Below are positions 12,228 to 21,530 of a DNA stretch of 64,000 nt, one piece after another (position 1 is the first letter of the stretch; the number at the start of each line of letters is the position of its first letter). The notes under the pieces are model-generated. The model did no database searches. It worked only from the letters and a program-made list of their open reading frames with translations, and had not been told where the DNA came from. This DNA comes from Aquabacterium sp029268225 (GTDB lineage Bacteria; Pseudomonadota; Gammaproteobacteria; Burkholderiales; Burkholderiaceae_C), in assembly GCF_037482285.1 (NCBI RefSeq), contig NZ_JBBEYB010000004.1, positions 124,001 to 188,000 on the forward strand, given 5' to 3'. The translations under genes were made by a program, and so were the position numbers.

Positions 12228-13700
12228 TCAGCTTTCTTCGGCCCAGGCGAAGCCGTCACGTGCGACCAGCGCACTTGCAGCGGCCGGTCCCCAGGTGCCT
12301 GCGCTGTAGGTCTTCAGGCCGCTGCCATCGTGTCGCCAGGCCTCCAGAATGGGCTCGACCCAGCGCCAGGCTTGTTCTTGCTCGTCCGAGCGCACGAAGA
12401 GGTTCAAGCGGCCCGCCAGGGCGTCAAGCAGCATGCGCTCATAGGCGCCTACCCGGTCGGTGGGAAAGGCCTTGTCGAAGTCCAGATCGAGGGACACGGG
12501 TGAGAGGTGTTCCGCCTGATGGTCTCCCGCCAGGTCCGGGCCCAAGGCGCCCTTGGCCGCCAGCAGGTGCAACTGCAGGCCGTCATCGGGCTGCAGCTTG
12601 ATCACCAACTGGTTAGGGGGCTGCGTGCCGGGGAAGATTGAGTGCGGGGTGGGGCGGAAGTTCACCACGATCTCGGCGTGGCGGTGCGCCAGGCGTTTGC
12701 CGGTGCGCAGGTAGAAGGGCACGCCGGCCCAGCGCCAGTTCTGAACCTCGCAGCGCAGCGCCACGAAAGTTTCGGTGTGGCTGCCGGCGGGCACCTTGGC
12801 CTCGTCCAGATAGCCTGGCACGCTCATGCCGCCCACGGTGCCGGCACGGTACTGACCGCGCACCACGTCGCGCGCCACCGAGGCCGCGTCGAAGGGCTTG
12901 AGTGAGCGCAGCACCTTGAGCTTTTCGTCGCGGATGGCGTCGGCGTCGGCGCTCGATGGCGGCTCCATCGCGACCATGGTCAGCAACTGCAGCGCGTGGT
13001 TCTGCACCATGTCGCGCAGGGCGCCAGTGCGGTCGTAAAAGTCGCCCCGGGTGCCCACGCCCAGGCTTTCCGCCAGCGTGATCTGGATGTTGGCGATGCT
13101 CTCGCGGCGCCACAGGGGCTCGAACAGCACGTTGCCGAAGCGCAGGGCCATCAGGTTCTGCACCGAGGGTTTGCCGAGGTAGTGGTCGATGCGCAGGGCC
13201 TGGCGTTCGCTGAACACCGCACCCACGGCCCGGTTGATGGCCTGGGCCGAGGCCAGGTCGTGCCCCAGGGGCTTTTCGAGCACCACGCGCACCGCCGGGT
13301 GGTTGAGCCCGGCGGCACCCAGCTGCTCACAGATGACGGGGAAGAGATGGGGGCTGGTGGCCAGGTACATCACCACGGTGTCGGCCTGGCGCGTCTGCAG
13401 CCACTGGCGCAGCACGGCATAGTCCCCGGGCTGGGACAGGTCCATGCGCAGGTAGTGCACCAGGGCGGCAAAGCGCTCGAACTCGTCCTCTGTGGGGCGC
13501 TTGGCGAGGTCATCGCCCGAGGTCAGCTTGTCCTTGAGCCACTGTCGGTAGCTGGCGTCGGAGCGCTCGTCGCGGGCCACTGCAAGGATGCGACCCTGCG
13601 CGGGCAGCTTGCCGTGGCGCCAGGCCTGGAACAGTGCCGGCATGAGCTTGCGCCAGGTGAGATCACCGGTGCCGCCAAAAAAAACCAGATCAAAGGACAT
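12228..13700 (-). CDS. zwf: Glucose-6-phosphate 1-dehydrogenase
   Basis: First enzyme of the oxidative pentose phosphate (and Entner-Doudoroff) route: oxidises glucose-6-phosphate to 6-phosphogluconolactone with NADP. 490 residues, of normal length. The Rossmann motif is FFGGTGDLTWRKLMPALF (7-24); the substrate/active-site motif RIDHYLGK is at 170-177, with catalytic H173. GAGGGG lies just upstream of the start. It diverges from tal-pgi across a 165-base spacer, in which I could not identify a HexR-type operator or a convincing promoter. Confidence 0.96.
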   Translation of the reverse strand: MSFDLVFFGGTGDLTWRKLMPALFQAWRHGKLPAQGRILAVARDERSDASYRQWLKDKLTSGDDLAKRPTEDEFERFAALVHYLRMDLSQPGDYAVLRQWLQTRQADTVVMYLATSPHLFPVICEQLGAAGLNHPAVRVVLEKPLGHDLASAQAINRAVGAVFSERQALRIDHYLGKPSVQNLMALRFGNVLFEPLWRRESIANIQITLAESLGVGTRGDFYDRTGALRDMVQNHALQLLTMVAMEPPSSADADAIRDEKLKVLRSLKPFDAASVARDVVRGQYRAGTVGGMSVPGYLDEAKVPAGSHTETFVALRCEVQNWRWAGVPFYLRTGKRLAHRHAEIVVNFRPTPHSIFPGTQPPNQLVIKLQPDDGLQLHLLAAKGALGPDLAGDHQAEHLSPVSLDLDFDKAFPTDRVGAYERMLLDALAGRLNLFVRSDEQEQAWRWVEPILEAWRHDGSGLKTYSAGTWGPAAASALVARDGFAWAEES

Positions 13701-13865
13701 GGAGGGGACCCCATAAGGGTGGAATACGGGCCACAGAGGGGCCGGAGAGGGCGCCTGTCATGATTTTGGGGACAGAATGTGGTCTCACGATAAGCCAAAT
13801 TCAGGATGCTGGTCGATCTCGTTGCATGACGGGGTCTGCGCCAGCCCGTTTCACGTTGTTTGCCC

Positions 13866-14813
13866 ATGACCTCGCAACTCGATCAGCTCAAGGCCTGCAC
13901 CACGGTCGTCGCCGACACCGGTGACTTCAAGCAACTGGCCCAGTTCACCCCGCAAGACGCTACGACCAACCCGTCCCTGATCCTCAAGGCGGTGCAAAAG
14001 CCCGAGTACGCGCCCTTGCTGGCCGAGGTGGTGGCCGCCCACCGGGTTGCGCCGCTGGACGCGATCGTCGACCAGGTGCTGGTGCGCTTTGGTCTGGAAA
14101 TCCTCAAGGTGGTGCCGGGCCGAGTGTCGACCGAGGTGGACGCCCGGCTGAGCTTCGACACCGAAGCCACCCTGGCGCGCGCCCGTCGCCTGATCGCGCT
14201 GTACGAGGCGGCCGGTGTGGCGCGGTCTCGCGTGCTCATCAAGATCGCCGCCACCTGGGAAGGCATCCAGGCGGCACGCGTGCTGGAGCAAGAAGGCATC
14301 CATTGCAATCTGACGCTGCTGTTCGCCTTTGCACAGGCGCGTGCCTGTGGCGACGCCGGCGTGCAGCTGATCTCGCCTTTTGTGGGCCGCATCTACGACT
14401 GGTACAAGAAGTCGGCCGGGGCTGCCTGGGACGAGGCCGCACAGGCGGGCGTGAACGATCCAGGCGTGCAGTCCGTCACCCGCATCTATCAGTATTACAA
14501 GGCCCACGGCGTGCGCACCGAGGTGATGGGCGCCAGCTTCCGCAATGTGGGGCAGATCCTGGCCCTGGCCGGCTGTGACCTGCTGACCATCAGTCCCGAG
14601 TTGCTGGCGCAATTGCAGGCCAGTGAGGCGCCGGTGGTGCGCCATTTGACGCCGCCCTCTGGCACGCAGGCGCCCGAGGCGCCCTTGAGCGAGGCCGCCT
14701 TCCGCTACGCCCTCAATGAAGATGCCATGGCCACCGAGAAGCTGGCCGAGGGCATTCGCGCGTTCGCGGTGGATGCCGGCAAGCTGGATGCCCTGATCGA
14801 AGCCCAGCTTTGA
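13866..14813 (+). CDS. tal: Transaldolase
   Basis: Non-oxidative pentose phosphate enzyme that moves a dihydroxyacetone unit from sedoheptulose-7-phosphate to glyceraldehyde-3-phosphate. 315 residues, of the TalB type. The Schiff-base lysine is K126 in RVLIKIAATWEGIQAA; other family blocks are DATTNPSLILKA and CNLTLLFAFAQARACG. The ATG at 13866 was chosen over an in-frame TTG at 13860, which adds only two residues. No clear Shine-Dalgarno is seen. pgi follows 13 bases later. Confidence 0.96.
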   Translation: MTSQLDQLKACTTVVADTGDFKQLAQFTPQDATTNPSLILKAVQKPEYAPLLAEVVAAHRVAPLDAIVDQVLVRFGLEILKVVPGRVSTEVDARLSFDTEATLARARRLIALYEAAGVARSRVLIKIAATWEGIQAARVLEQEGIHCNLTLLFAFAQARACGDAGVQLISPFVGRIYDWYKKSAGAAWDEAAQAGVNDPGVQSVTRIYQYYKAHGVRTEVMGASFRNVGQILALAGCDLLTISPELLAQLQASEAPVVRHLTPPSGTQAPEAPLSEAAFRYALNEDAMATEKLAEGIRAFAVDAGKLDALIEAQL

Positions 14814-14826
14814 GTAGGGAGTGGGC

Positions 14827-16479
14827 ATGATCTCGTCTTCTCCACGCTGTGATCAGACGGTGGCCTGGGCGGCCCTGAGTGGGCATTACCAGGCCCATGG
14901 CGCCGACCTGGACCTGCGCACTCTGTTTGCCGAAGATCCTCGCCGCGTCGAGTCTCTGACCTTCGAGGCGCCCGAGGTGGTGGTGGACATGTCGCGGGTG
15001 CACTGGGATGTCGCCACGCGGCGCCACCTGTTGGACTTGGCTCACGAGTGTCGACTGGCCGAGCGGCGCGATGCCCTGCTGCGCGGTGAACTGGTCAATG
15101 GCTCGGAAGGGCGTGCGGTGCTGCACACCGCACTGCGTGCGCCACGCGGCCAAGCGCCTTTCAGCGACGAAGTTCACGCGGTGCTCGATCAGATGCTGGC
15201 CTTTGCCGATGAGGTAAAGGCCAGCGCGGGTGGGCCGAACCCCGGTGACATCCACGATGTGGTGAACATCGGCATTGGCGGCTCCGATCTGGGGCCGCAG
15301 ATGGTGGTGATGGCGCTGGAGGCCTTTGCGAACCCGCGCCTGCGCTGTCACTTTGTCTCGAACATCGACGGTCAGGATCTGGCCGGTGTGTTGCGCCAGG
15401 TGGACCCGAAGCACACTTTGTTCGTCGTGGCGTCGAAGACGTTCACGACCCAGGAAACCATGGTGAACGCGCGCACCGCGCGCCAGTGGTTCCTGGATCA
15501 GGGCGGCACGGACATTGCCCGTCACTTTGTGGCCACGACCTCGAATGTGGAGGGGGCTGCGGCGTTTGGCATCACCCGCACCTTCGGTTTCTGGGACTGG
15601 GTGGGCGGCCGGTTTTCGCTGTGGTCGGCCATTGGTTTGCCGATTGCACTGGCCCTGGGCAGCCAGCATTTTCGCGCCTTGCTCGACGGTGCCCATGCGA
15701 TGGACCAGCATTTCGCTTCGGCCCCCTCGGAGGCGAACCTGCCGCTGTGGCTGGGCCTGATGGACGTCTGGTACCGCAACTTCAAGGGCTACACCAGCCG
15801 TTGTGTCGCGCCTTATCACCATGGCTTGCGCCGGTTGCCGGCTTATTTGCAGCAGTTGGTGATGGAGAGCAACGGCAAAGGCGTCGACCGCCACGGGCAG
15901 CCGCTCACCTATGCGACCAGTGAGGTGGTGTGGGGCGAGCCTGGGGTCAACGGACAGCACGCGTTTTTCCAGATGCTGCATCAGGGCACCGACGTGATCC
16001 CGGTGGAGTTCATCTTGTTCAAGGGCCTGCCGCTGCGCGATGCCGGGCAGTTGTCGCCGGCCGTGCAGGCGATGCTGCACCGTCAGCATCAGATGTTACT
16101 GGCCAATGGCTTGGCGCAGGCACAGGCGCTGATGTGGGGCAAGACCACCGAGCAGGCTGCGCACGAGGTGGCCCCCACGGCCTCGAAAGAGGTGCCTCCG
16201 GAGATCATTGCCCGCCACCGCACCTTCCCTGGCAATCGCCCCAGCCTGACGATGGTGATCGATGCCTTGACCCCGCGCTCTCTGGGCGCCCTGATCGCCT
16301 TGCACGAACACCGCGTGCTGGTGAGCGGAGCCTTGTGGGGCATCAACTCCTTTGACCAGTGGGGCGTGGAGCTGGGCAAGGCGATGAGCAACGACCTGTT
16401 GCCGCGCCTGGACAGCGGGGATGTCAGCGGACTGGACCCCGCCACGGCGGCGATGATCGCGCGACTGCGCGGTGCCTGA
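14827..16479 (+). CDS. pgi: Glucose-6-phosphate isomerase
   Basis: Interconverts glucose-6-phosphate and fructose-6-phosphate. 550 residues, typical of the bacterial type. Both family signatures are present: DWVGGRFSLWSAIGLPIA and GINSFDQWGVELGKAMSN. The phosphate-binding block is VNIGIGGSDLGPQMV, and SNGKGVDR is intact. The ATG at 14827 is preferred to the GTG at 14821 because AGGGAG (14816-14821) sits 5 bases before it. It forms an operon with tal and faces rpoH. Confidence 0.96.
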   Translation: MISSSPRCDQTVAWAALSGHYQAHGADLDLRTLFAEDPRRVESLTFEAPEVVVDMSRVHWDVATRRHLLDLAHECRLAERRDALLRGELVNGSEGRAVLHTALRAPRGQAPFSDEVHAVLDQMLAFADEVKASAGGPNPGDIHDVVNIGIGGSDLGPQMVVMALEAFANPRLRCHFVSNIDGQDLAGVLRQVDPKHTLFVVASKTFTTQETMVNARTARQWFLDQGGTDIARHFVATTSNVEGAAAFGITRTFGFWDWVGGRFSLWSAIGLPIALALGSQHFRALLDGAHAMDQHFASAPSEANLPLWLGLMDVWYRNFKGYTSRCVAPYHHGLRRLPAYLQQLVMESNGKGVDRHGQPLTYATSEVVWGEPGVNGQHAFFQMLHQGTDVIPVEFILFKGLPLRDAGQLSPAVQAMLHRQHQMLLANGLAQAQALMWGKTTEQAAHEVAPTASKEVPPEIIARHRTFPGNRPSLTMVIDALTPRSLGALIALHEHRVLVSGALWGINSFDQWGVELGKAMSNDLLPRLDSGDVSGLDPATAAMIARLRGA

Positions 16480-16514
16480 CCCGGGCTTGATTGGCCGCCT
16501 GTGCGACCGCGCAG

Positions 16515-16534
16515 CCCCAGCCAGCTGGCTGGGG
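16515..16534. repeat. 20-base perfect palindrome between pgi and rpoH
   Basis: CCCCAGCCAGCTGGCTGGGG reads the same on both strands and lies between two convergent stop codons. It could form a stem on either transcript, but no T run follows on either side. A Rho-assisted or bidirectional 3'-end structure is possible. Confidence 0.4.
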
Positions 16535-16547
16535 ACGTCGCGAGGGA

Positions 16548-17474
16548 TCAGGCGTCGACGACCTCGGTGAGGGCCTTGCGCATTTTCTTCATGGCGGCCA
16601 CTTCGATCTGACGGATGCGTTCGGCGCTGACGCCATATTCGGCGGCCAATTCGTGCAAGGTCATGCCGCCCGAGCCGTCGTCGTTGACCTGCAGCCAGCG
16701 CTCTTCCACGATGCGGCGGCTGCGGGCATCCAGCTGGTCGAGCGCCAGGGCGATGCCATCGCTGGCCAGCCAGTCGCGGCGGTGCGCCTCGATCACGCGG
16801 GTCGGCTCGTGCGCTTCGTCGGCCAGATAGGCCAGCGGGGCGACGGGCGCATCCCCGTCGTCGTCGGTAGGAGCCTCCAGGGCCACGTCACCGCCGGCCA
16901 TGCGGGTCTCCATCTCGATGACGTCTTCCGGACGCACATTGAGTTCATTGGCCACGCGGTGGATGTCGTGGTCGGACAGGGTGGCACGGCCCAGGTGTTC
17001 TGCGCCTTCTTCGCCCTTGAACTGGTGTTTGAGTGAGCGCAGGTTGAAGAACAGCTTGCGCTGGGCTTTGGTGGTGGCCACCTTGACCATGCGCCAGTTC
17101 TTCAGGATGTATTCATGGATCTCGGCCTTGATCCAGTGCATGGCGTAGCTCACCAGGCGCACGCCCTGATCAGGGTCGAAGCGCTTGACGGCCTTCATCA
17201 GACCGACGTTGCCTTCCTGAATCAGGTCACCTTGCGGCAGGCCGTAACCCATGTATTGGCGGGAGATGGACACGACCAGACGCAGGTGCGAGAGCACCAG
17301 CTTGGAGGCGGCCTGCAAGTCTTGCTGGTCACGCAGACGACGCGCCAGGGTTTGCTCCTCGTCGGCATCCAGCATGGGGATGGCCTGGACCGAGCGGATG
17401 TACGCGTCCAGATTGCCCAGTGAGGGCACCACACTCCAGGGGTCACGGGGGGCAAGGGCGGTCGTCAGGGTCAT
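16548..17474 (-). CDS. rpoH: Heat-shock sigma factor RpoH (sigma-32)
   Basis: Alternative sigma factor for heat-shock promoters, 308 residues. Region 2 includes LVLSHLRLVVSISRQYMGYGL and QEGNVGLMKAVKRFDPDQGVR. The RpoH box QRKLFFNLR, which sets RpoH apart from other group sigma factors, is intact. Region 4 ends with ELAAEYGVSAERIRQIEVAAMKKM. AAGGA precedes the ATG. A perfect CIRCE operator lies 34 to 60 bases upstream of the start, so expression should be repressed by HrcA as well as controlled post-translationally. Confidence 0.96.
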   Translation of the reverse strand: MTLTTALAPRDPWSVVPSLGNLDAYIRSVQAIPMLDADEEQTLARRLRDQQDLQAASKLVLSHLRLVVSISRQYMGYGLPQGDLIQEGNVGLMKAVKRFDPDQGVRLVSYAMHWIKAEIHEYILKNWRMVKVATTKAQRKLFFNLRSLKHQFKGEEGAEHLGRATLSDHDIHRVANELNVRPEDVIEMETRMAGGDVALEAPTDDDGDAPVAPLAYLADEAHEPTRVIEAHRRDWLASDGIALALDQLDARSRRIVEERWLQVNDDGSGGMTLHELAAEYGVSAERIRQIEVAAMKKMRKALTEVVDA

Positions 17475-17507
17475 GGATGGTCCTTTCGTGGTCCTTCTCA
17501 GCTAATG

Positions 17508-17534
17508 TTAGCACTCGCGGTGTCAGAGTGCTAA
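17508..17534 (-). promoter_or_regulatory. CIRCE operator (HrcA site) upstream of rpoH
   Basis: TTAGCACTC (17508-17516), 9 bases, GAGTGCTAA (17526-17534): both arms match the CIRCE consensus perfectly. On the minus strand a weak sigma-70 pair, TTAGCA-N18-TAACAT, overlaps it, so HrcA bound here would cover the promoter. Confidence 0.95.
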
Positions 17535-17629
17535 ATCGGACGAAAGTTCCATGCCGGGCCTGGGGCCATGAAGACGGGAGGTGGTGCCCCGGTTCAGGGG
17601 CGGGGGCGCAGTCCATCGCGCCCGTGGGA

Positions 17630-19213
17630 TCACCGAGCGGTCTCTGTCGCGTTCAACTGGAAGAGGCGTACCAGTTCAGCCAGACGGCGGGCCTGATGCT
17701 GCAGGCTTTCCGCGGCGGCAGCGCTTTCCTCGACCAGTGCAGCGTTCTGCTGCGTGCTGCGGTCGAGTTCGGTGACGGCGTGGCTGACCCGGTCGATGCC
17801 GTCGGTCTGCTCTTGCGTGGACGCTCCGATCTCGTGAATCAGGTCCGATACGTTCTTGACCTGGGTGACGATGTCGTCCATGGTGGCGCCAGCGTCGTTG
17901 ACCAGTTGGGTGCCTTGCTCGACCTTGGTGACGCTGTCGCCGATGAGGGACTTGATCTCACGGGCTGCTTCCGCACTGCGTTGGGCCAGGCTGCGCACCT
18001 CGGAGGCGACCACAGCGAACCCGCGGCCCTGCTCACCCGCCCGAGCGGCTTCGACTGCGGCGTTGAGCGCCAGGATGTTGGTCTGGAAGGCAATGCCGTC
18101 GATCACGCCGATGATGTCGGCAATCTTGCGCGAACTGGCGCTGATGTCCTCCATGGTCGCGACCACCTGACCCACCACCTCACCACCCTTGGTGGCGGCG
18201 GCGGTGGCCGATGAGGCCAGTTGGGTGGCGTGGCGGGCGGTCTCGGCGTTGGCCTTGACGGCGGTGTTCATCTGCAACATCGACGAGGCGGTCTGCTGCA
18301 GGTTGGAGGCTTGCTGCTCGGTGCGCACCGACAGGTCCGCGTTGCCGGTGGCGATCTCTGCCGAACCCGTATCAATCGAGTCAGACGCCTGACGTACCTG
18401 GGCCACGATGCCAGCCAGGCTGGTGCGCATGGCCCCCAGCGAGGCAAGCACGCTGTCAGCCGGGGCCAGGTCGGCGCCGGGAATCGGTTTGAGATCGCCC
18501 GCGGCGACGCGTCGGGCGGCCTCTCCCAGCGCCTGAGGCTCGGCGCCCAGTTGCCGCACGATGCTGCGCGACAGTGTCCACGCGAGCGCGGCGCCGCACA
18601 GCAGCGCCAGGGTCAGCGCGGTGAGCATCGCCATGAGGAACCCTTCTGCTTCTTCCAGCGCGATCTTGTTCTGGATCTGGACGCGCTGCTATTCGTAGTC
18701 GATCAGCTGGTTGATGGCCGCCAGCCACTGGACGTACTGGGGCTTGGCCTGCGTCCACAACAGGGCTTGAGCGCCGGCCGTGTCACCCGCGTTCACCATG
18801 TTCACGATGGCCTGGGTGGTGGCGACAGCCTGTGCCTCGATGGCCTGGATGGCACCGTACAGGCGCTTGAGCTCCGCCTGATCGGCGGACTTGCCGAGCA
18901 GGCTCTCCAGCGGGGTGGCGGACTCGGCGTAGAAGCGGGCCAAGGCTGCAATGGTGGCGACTTCCTTGTCTCGCTCGGACGGTTGCGTGCTCAGCACCAC
19001 GTCCCGGATGGCGATGGCGCGATCGTGTGCCGAGCCGCGGAAATTGATCGCAAACCGCTGAATGGAGGTGTGCTCGTCGCTGTTGGCGTGCAGGGCGGTG
19101 TTGATGACGTTGACCTTGACCAGGGCGATCATCGTGACAACGATGAGGATGGCCAGGACCAGGCCGAAACCGATGCTGAGGCGTTTGCCGACGGACAACT
19201 GCTGGAGATTCAT
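17630..19213 (-). pseudogene. Methyl-accepting chemotaxis protein, split by an in-frame amber codon
   Basis: Transmembrane chemoreceptor of 528 codons from the ATG at 19213. Order: N-terminal membrane helix (IGFGLVLAILIVVTMIALV), four-helix-bundle ligand domain, second helix (MLTALTLALLCGAALAWTL), HAMP, and a complete signalling domain with the hairpin EQGRGFAVVASEVRSLAQRS. Codon 175, at 18691-18689, is TAG, in NQLIDYE*QRVQIQNKI. The frame is the same on both sides and nothing else is damaged; relatives usually have Gln or Glu near here, so one base change would explain it. As it stands a 174-residue N-terminal piece would be made. Restart at the ATG at 18634 would give helix, HAMP and signalling domain without a sensor. 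Sequencing error or amber suppression remain possible. Confidence 0.85.
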
Positions 19214-19507
19214 GCCAATGCTCACTGCTTGGAAGGTTGCGTTGGCGCGAAGGTATCGACAATTCCAGTGCAAAAGGGCGTCTGATTGAGTTGACGCCGA
19301 TTTGAATCATGTTTGAGTGTAATGGGGTGTGCAGCTGTTCACGGAATGGCGCGGCCGCTCATCGGCGCGTGGATTCGGTCTGGGTCATGTGAGCAGCGTG
19401 GCCGAGAGTGTGATGCATGACCTCGCTGGTCACATCTCTCGGTTTCCCGTCATACAGGGCACACAGCCCGTGCTCATAATTGAGCACGTGCAGTTTTTGG
19501 GTGTGTC

Positions 19508-21526
19508 ATGGTGTTGTTGCCAGCGTTTCGTGTTCGTCAGGTGTGCCACAGCGTGGGCCTGGTTGTGACCTTGGCGGGTGTTGCCGGGGTCGGTGCGCAC
19601 GCGGCCGAGCGGTCGGTGACGGAAGAGGACTACTTCGCCAACGTGCCGGTGGTCTTGACCGCCAGTCGGCTGGATCAGCCCCTGAATGAAGCGCCCGGGG
19701 CCATCACGGTGATCGATCGCCAGACGATCCGTCAGTCAGGGGCACGCACGCTGCCGGAGGTGCTGCGTCTGGTGCCAGGCTACCTGGCGGGCGGCTGGAA
19801 CGGGGCCAACCCGCTGGCGGCCTACCACATCCCGATGGACGACTACGGAACGCGCAACCTGGTGCTGATCGATGGTCGCTCGGTGTACTCGACCAGCTAT
19901 CTGGGCGACACGCACCGCGGCATGATGGATGTGATGTTGGAGGACATCGAGCGCATCGAGGTGCTGCGCGGTGCCAACTCAGCGGCTTATGGTGCGAACG
20001 CCATGTTTGGTGTCATCAACATCATCACGCGCCACAGTGCGGACACAACCGGTGGTGAGGTGCTGCTGACGTCCGGGGACAATGGAATTCGCGATCGCCG
20101 GGTGCGGATTGGCTGGGGCGATGAGGCGGCGAGTTTCCGCCTCTCGGTGGGTGAGCAGCGAGATGCGGGCTATCTCAATGCTTACGATGACAAGCGCCTG
20201 GGACAGGTGAACGCGCGTGCTGACTTCAAGCCGACCCTGGCCGATGACGTGATGGTGGCGATGGGAGTGTCGTACCTGGATGCCGGCGAGGGCGACAGCG
20301 ACAACGAAAATCCACCCCACAAGATCCGCACCCGCGACAGCTATGTGCAGGGCGAGTGGCGCCGTCAACTGGGCTTTGACGACGAACTCAAGGTGTCAGC
20401 CAGTTTCATGGAAGATGCCAAAGAGGACTTCGCCACGGCGCCCAATGACCGCGCGACCCGTGCGACGTATCCCATCCCGGGCGCTTATTTCACGATGGAC
20501 TATGGTGGGCTCGGGCGCCGGGCGAACGTGGAGGTGCAGCGCAAGCTGGGCCTGTCCGACAGTGTGCGGGCGGTGATGGGGGTGGGGTTCAAGGATGAGC
20601 GCGCGCGCTCTGCGCCGCTGTACAACACCAGCGAATGGGTGTCTTTCCGGGAAACACGTGCGTTCGGCACCCTGGAGTGGCGGCTTCATCCCCAATGGCT
20701 GCTCAATGGCGGTCTGTTTGTGGGGAACCACAGCCGTGCTGGCACCTACACGGCGCCTCGCCTGATGGCCAACTGGCTGCTGTCACCGGAGCACACCTTC
20801 CGTTTCGGGGTCACCGAGTCCATCCGTGCACCAAACTTGTATGAGTACAAGGCTGATACCCGCATCTACACTGACGTGGGTGGCTTGTACGTGCATGAGT
20901 ACGCTGCGACCGGTGGCGTTCAGCCGGAGAAGCTGCTGAGCAAGGAGTTGGGCTATGTGGGGCGCTTCAAGGATCTCCACCTGACCCTGGATGCGCGGCT
21001 TTACCACGAGCGGATGCAAGACGTCATTCGCACAAAGTTGTACCCACACCCGGAGACCAATCCGATCAATGGGCGACGCTCCCGTGATTACGTCAATCTC
21101 ACGGGTTTGTCCTTGACGGGGCTGGAGTACCAACTTCGCTGGAAGCCGTTCAGCGCGACCGAGGTCTGGTTCAACCAGAGCGTCGGTCACGTCAAGTGGG
21201 ATGATCCGGGTCTTGAGCAGCACAAGGAGCGCCGACCACCCAAGCACACGACCATGATCGCGTTGTTCCAACGTTTGCCTGCTAACGTGCAGCTGGGGGT
21301 GATTCACGAACGGATTGGGAGCATGACCTGGCGTGCGAGGGAGGACTGGATGCCGTTTGAGCATCGCACGGATGTGCGTTTGGCCTATCCTTTCCGCATT
21401 GGCGCCAACAAAGCCGAGGTGGCGTTGACCGTTCAGTCGGTCAATGGGCCTGCCACCTTCGTTCGCGTTCAAGAGAACTTCCAACTCGCTCGCAAGAGCT
21501 TCCTGACTTTGCGCATGGAGATGTGA
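19508..21526 (+). CDS. TonB-dependent outer-membrane receptor
   Basis: Outer-membrane beta-barrel with N-terminal plug, 672 residues. A signal peptide ends near AHAAERS (about residue 34). The plug begins VPVVLTASRLDQPLNEAPGA and includes VIDRQTIRQSGARTLPEVLR and IERIEVLRGANSAAYGANA. The final residues are LTLRMEM: the last one is Met, whereas barrel proteins usually end in Phe, Trp or Tyr. The 294-base upstream spacer holds CATAAT (19475-19480) as a possible -10 but no good -35. A binding-protein gene starts 1 base after the stop and a diguanylate cyclase gene follows. The substrate is unknown, and the neighbours suggest a role in sensing rather than bulk uptake. Confidence 0.9.
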   Translation: MVLLPAFRVRQVCHSVGLVVTLAGVAGVGAHAAERSVTEEDYFANVPVVLTASRLDQPLNEAPGAITVIDRQTIRQSGARTLPEVLRLVPGYLAGGWNGANPLAAYHIPMDDYGTRNLVLIDGRSVYSTSYLGDTHRGMMDVMLEDIERIEVLRGANSAAYGANAMFGVINIITRHSADTTGGEVLLTSGDNGIRDRRVRIGWGDEAASFRLSVGEQRDAGYLNAYDDKRLGQVNARADFKPTLADDVMVAMGVSYLDAGEGDSDNENPPHKIRTRDSYVQGEWRRQLGFDDELKVSASFMEDAKEDFATAPNDRATRATYPIPGAYFTMDYGGLGRRANVEVQRKLGLSDSVRAVMGVGFKDERARSAPLYNTSEWVSFRETRAFGTLEWRLHPQWLLNGGLFVGNHSRAGTYTAPRLMANWLLSPEHTFRFGVTESIRAPNLYEYKADTRIYTDVGGLYVHEYAATGGVQPEKLLSKELGYVGRFKDLHLTLDARLYHERMQDVIRTKLYPHPETNPINGRRSRDYVNLTGLSLTGLEYQLRWKPFSATEVWFNQSVGHVKWDDPGLEQHKERRPPKHTTMIALFQRLPANVQLGVIHERIGSMTWRAREDWMPFEHRTDVRLAYPFRIGANKAEVALTVQSVNGPATFVRVQENFQLARKSFLTLRMEM

Positions 21527-21530
21527 TCTG
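21517..21530 (+). promoter_or_regulatory. Ribosome binding site pointing to a CTG start
   Basis: GGAG (21517-21520) lies 7 bases before CTG (21528-21530), which itself follows the receptor's TGA (21524-21526) by one base. The only in-frame ATG or GTG nearby (GTG at 21579) has no such site and would remove the signal peptide. Confidence 0.6.

Noticed and set aside
13701..13865. A HexR- or other sugar-responsive operator between zwf and tal.
   Set aside because: No convincing palindrome or promoter pair was found in this spacer.
19475..19480. CATAAT as promoter of the TonB receptor.
   Set aside because: No acceptable -35 at 16-18 bases and no extended -10; kept only as a mention.
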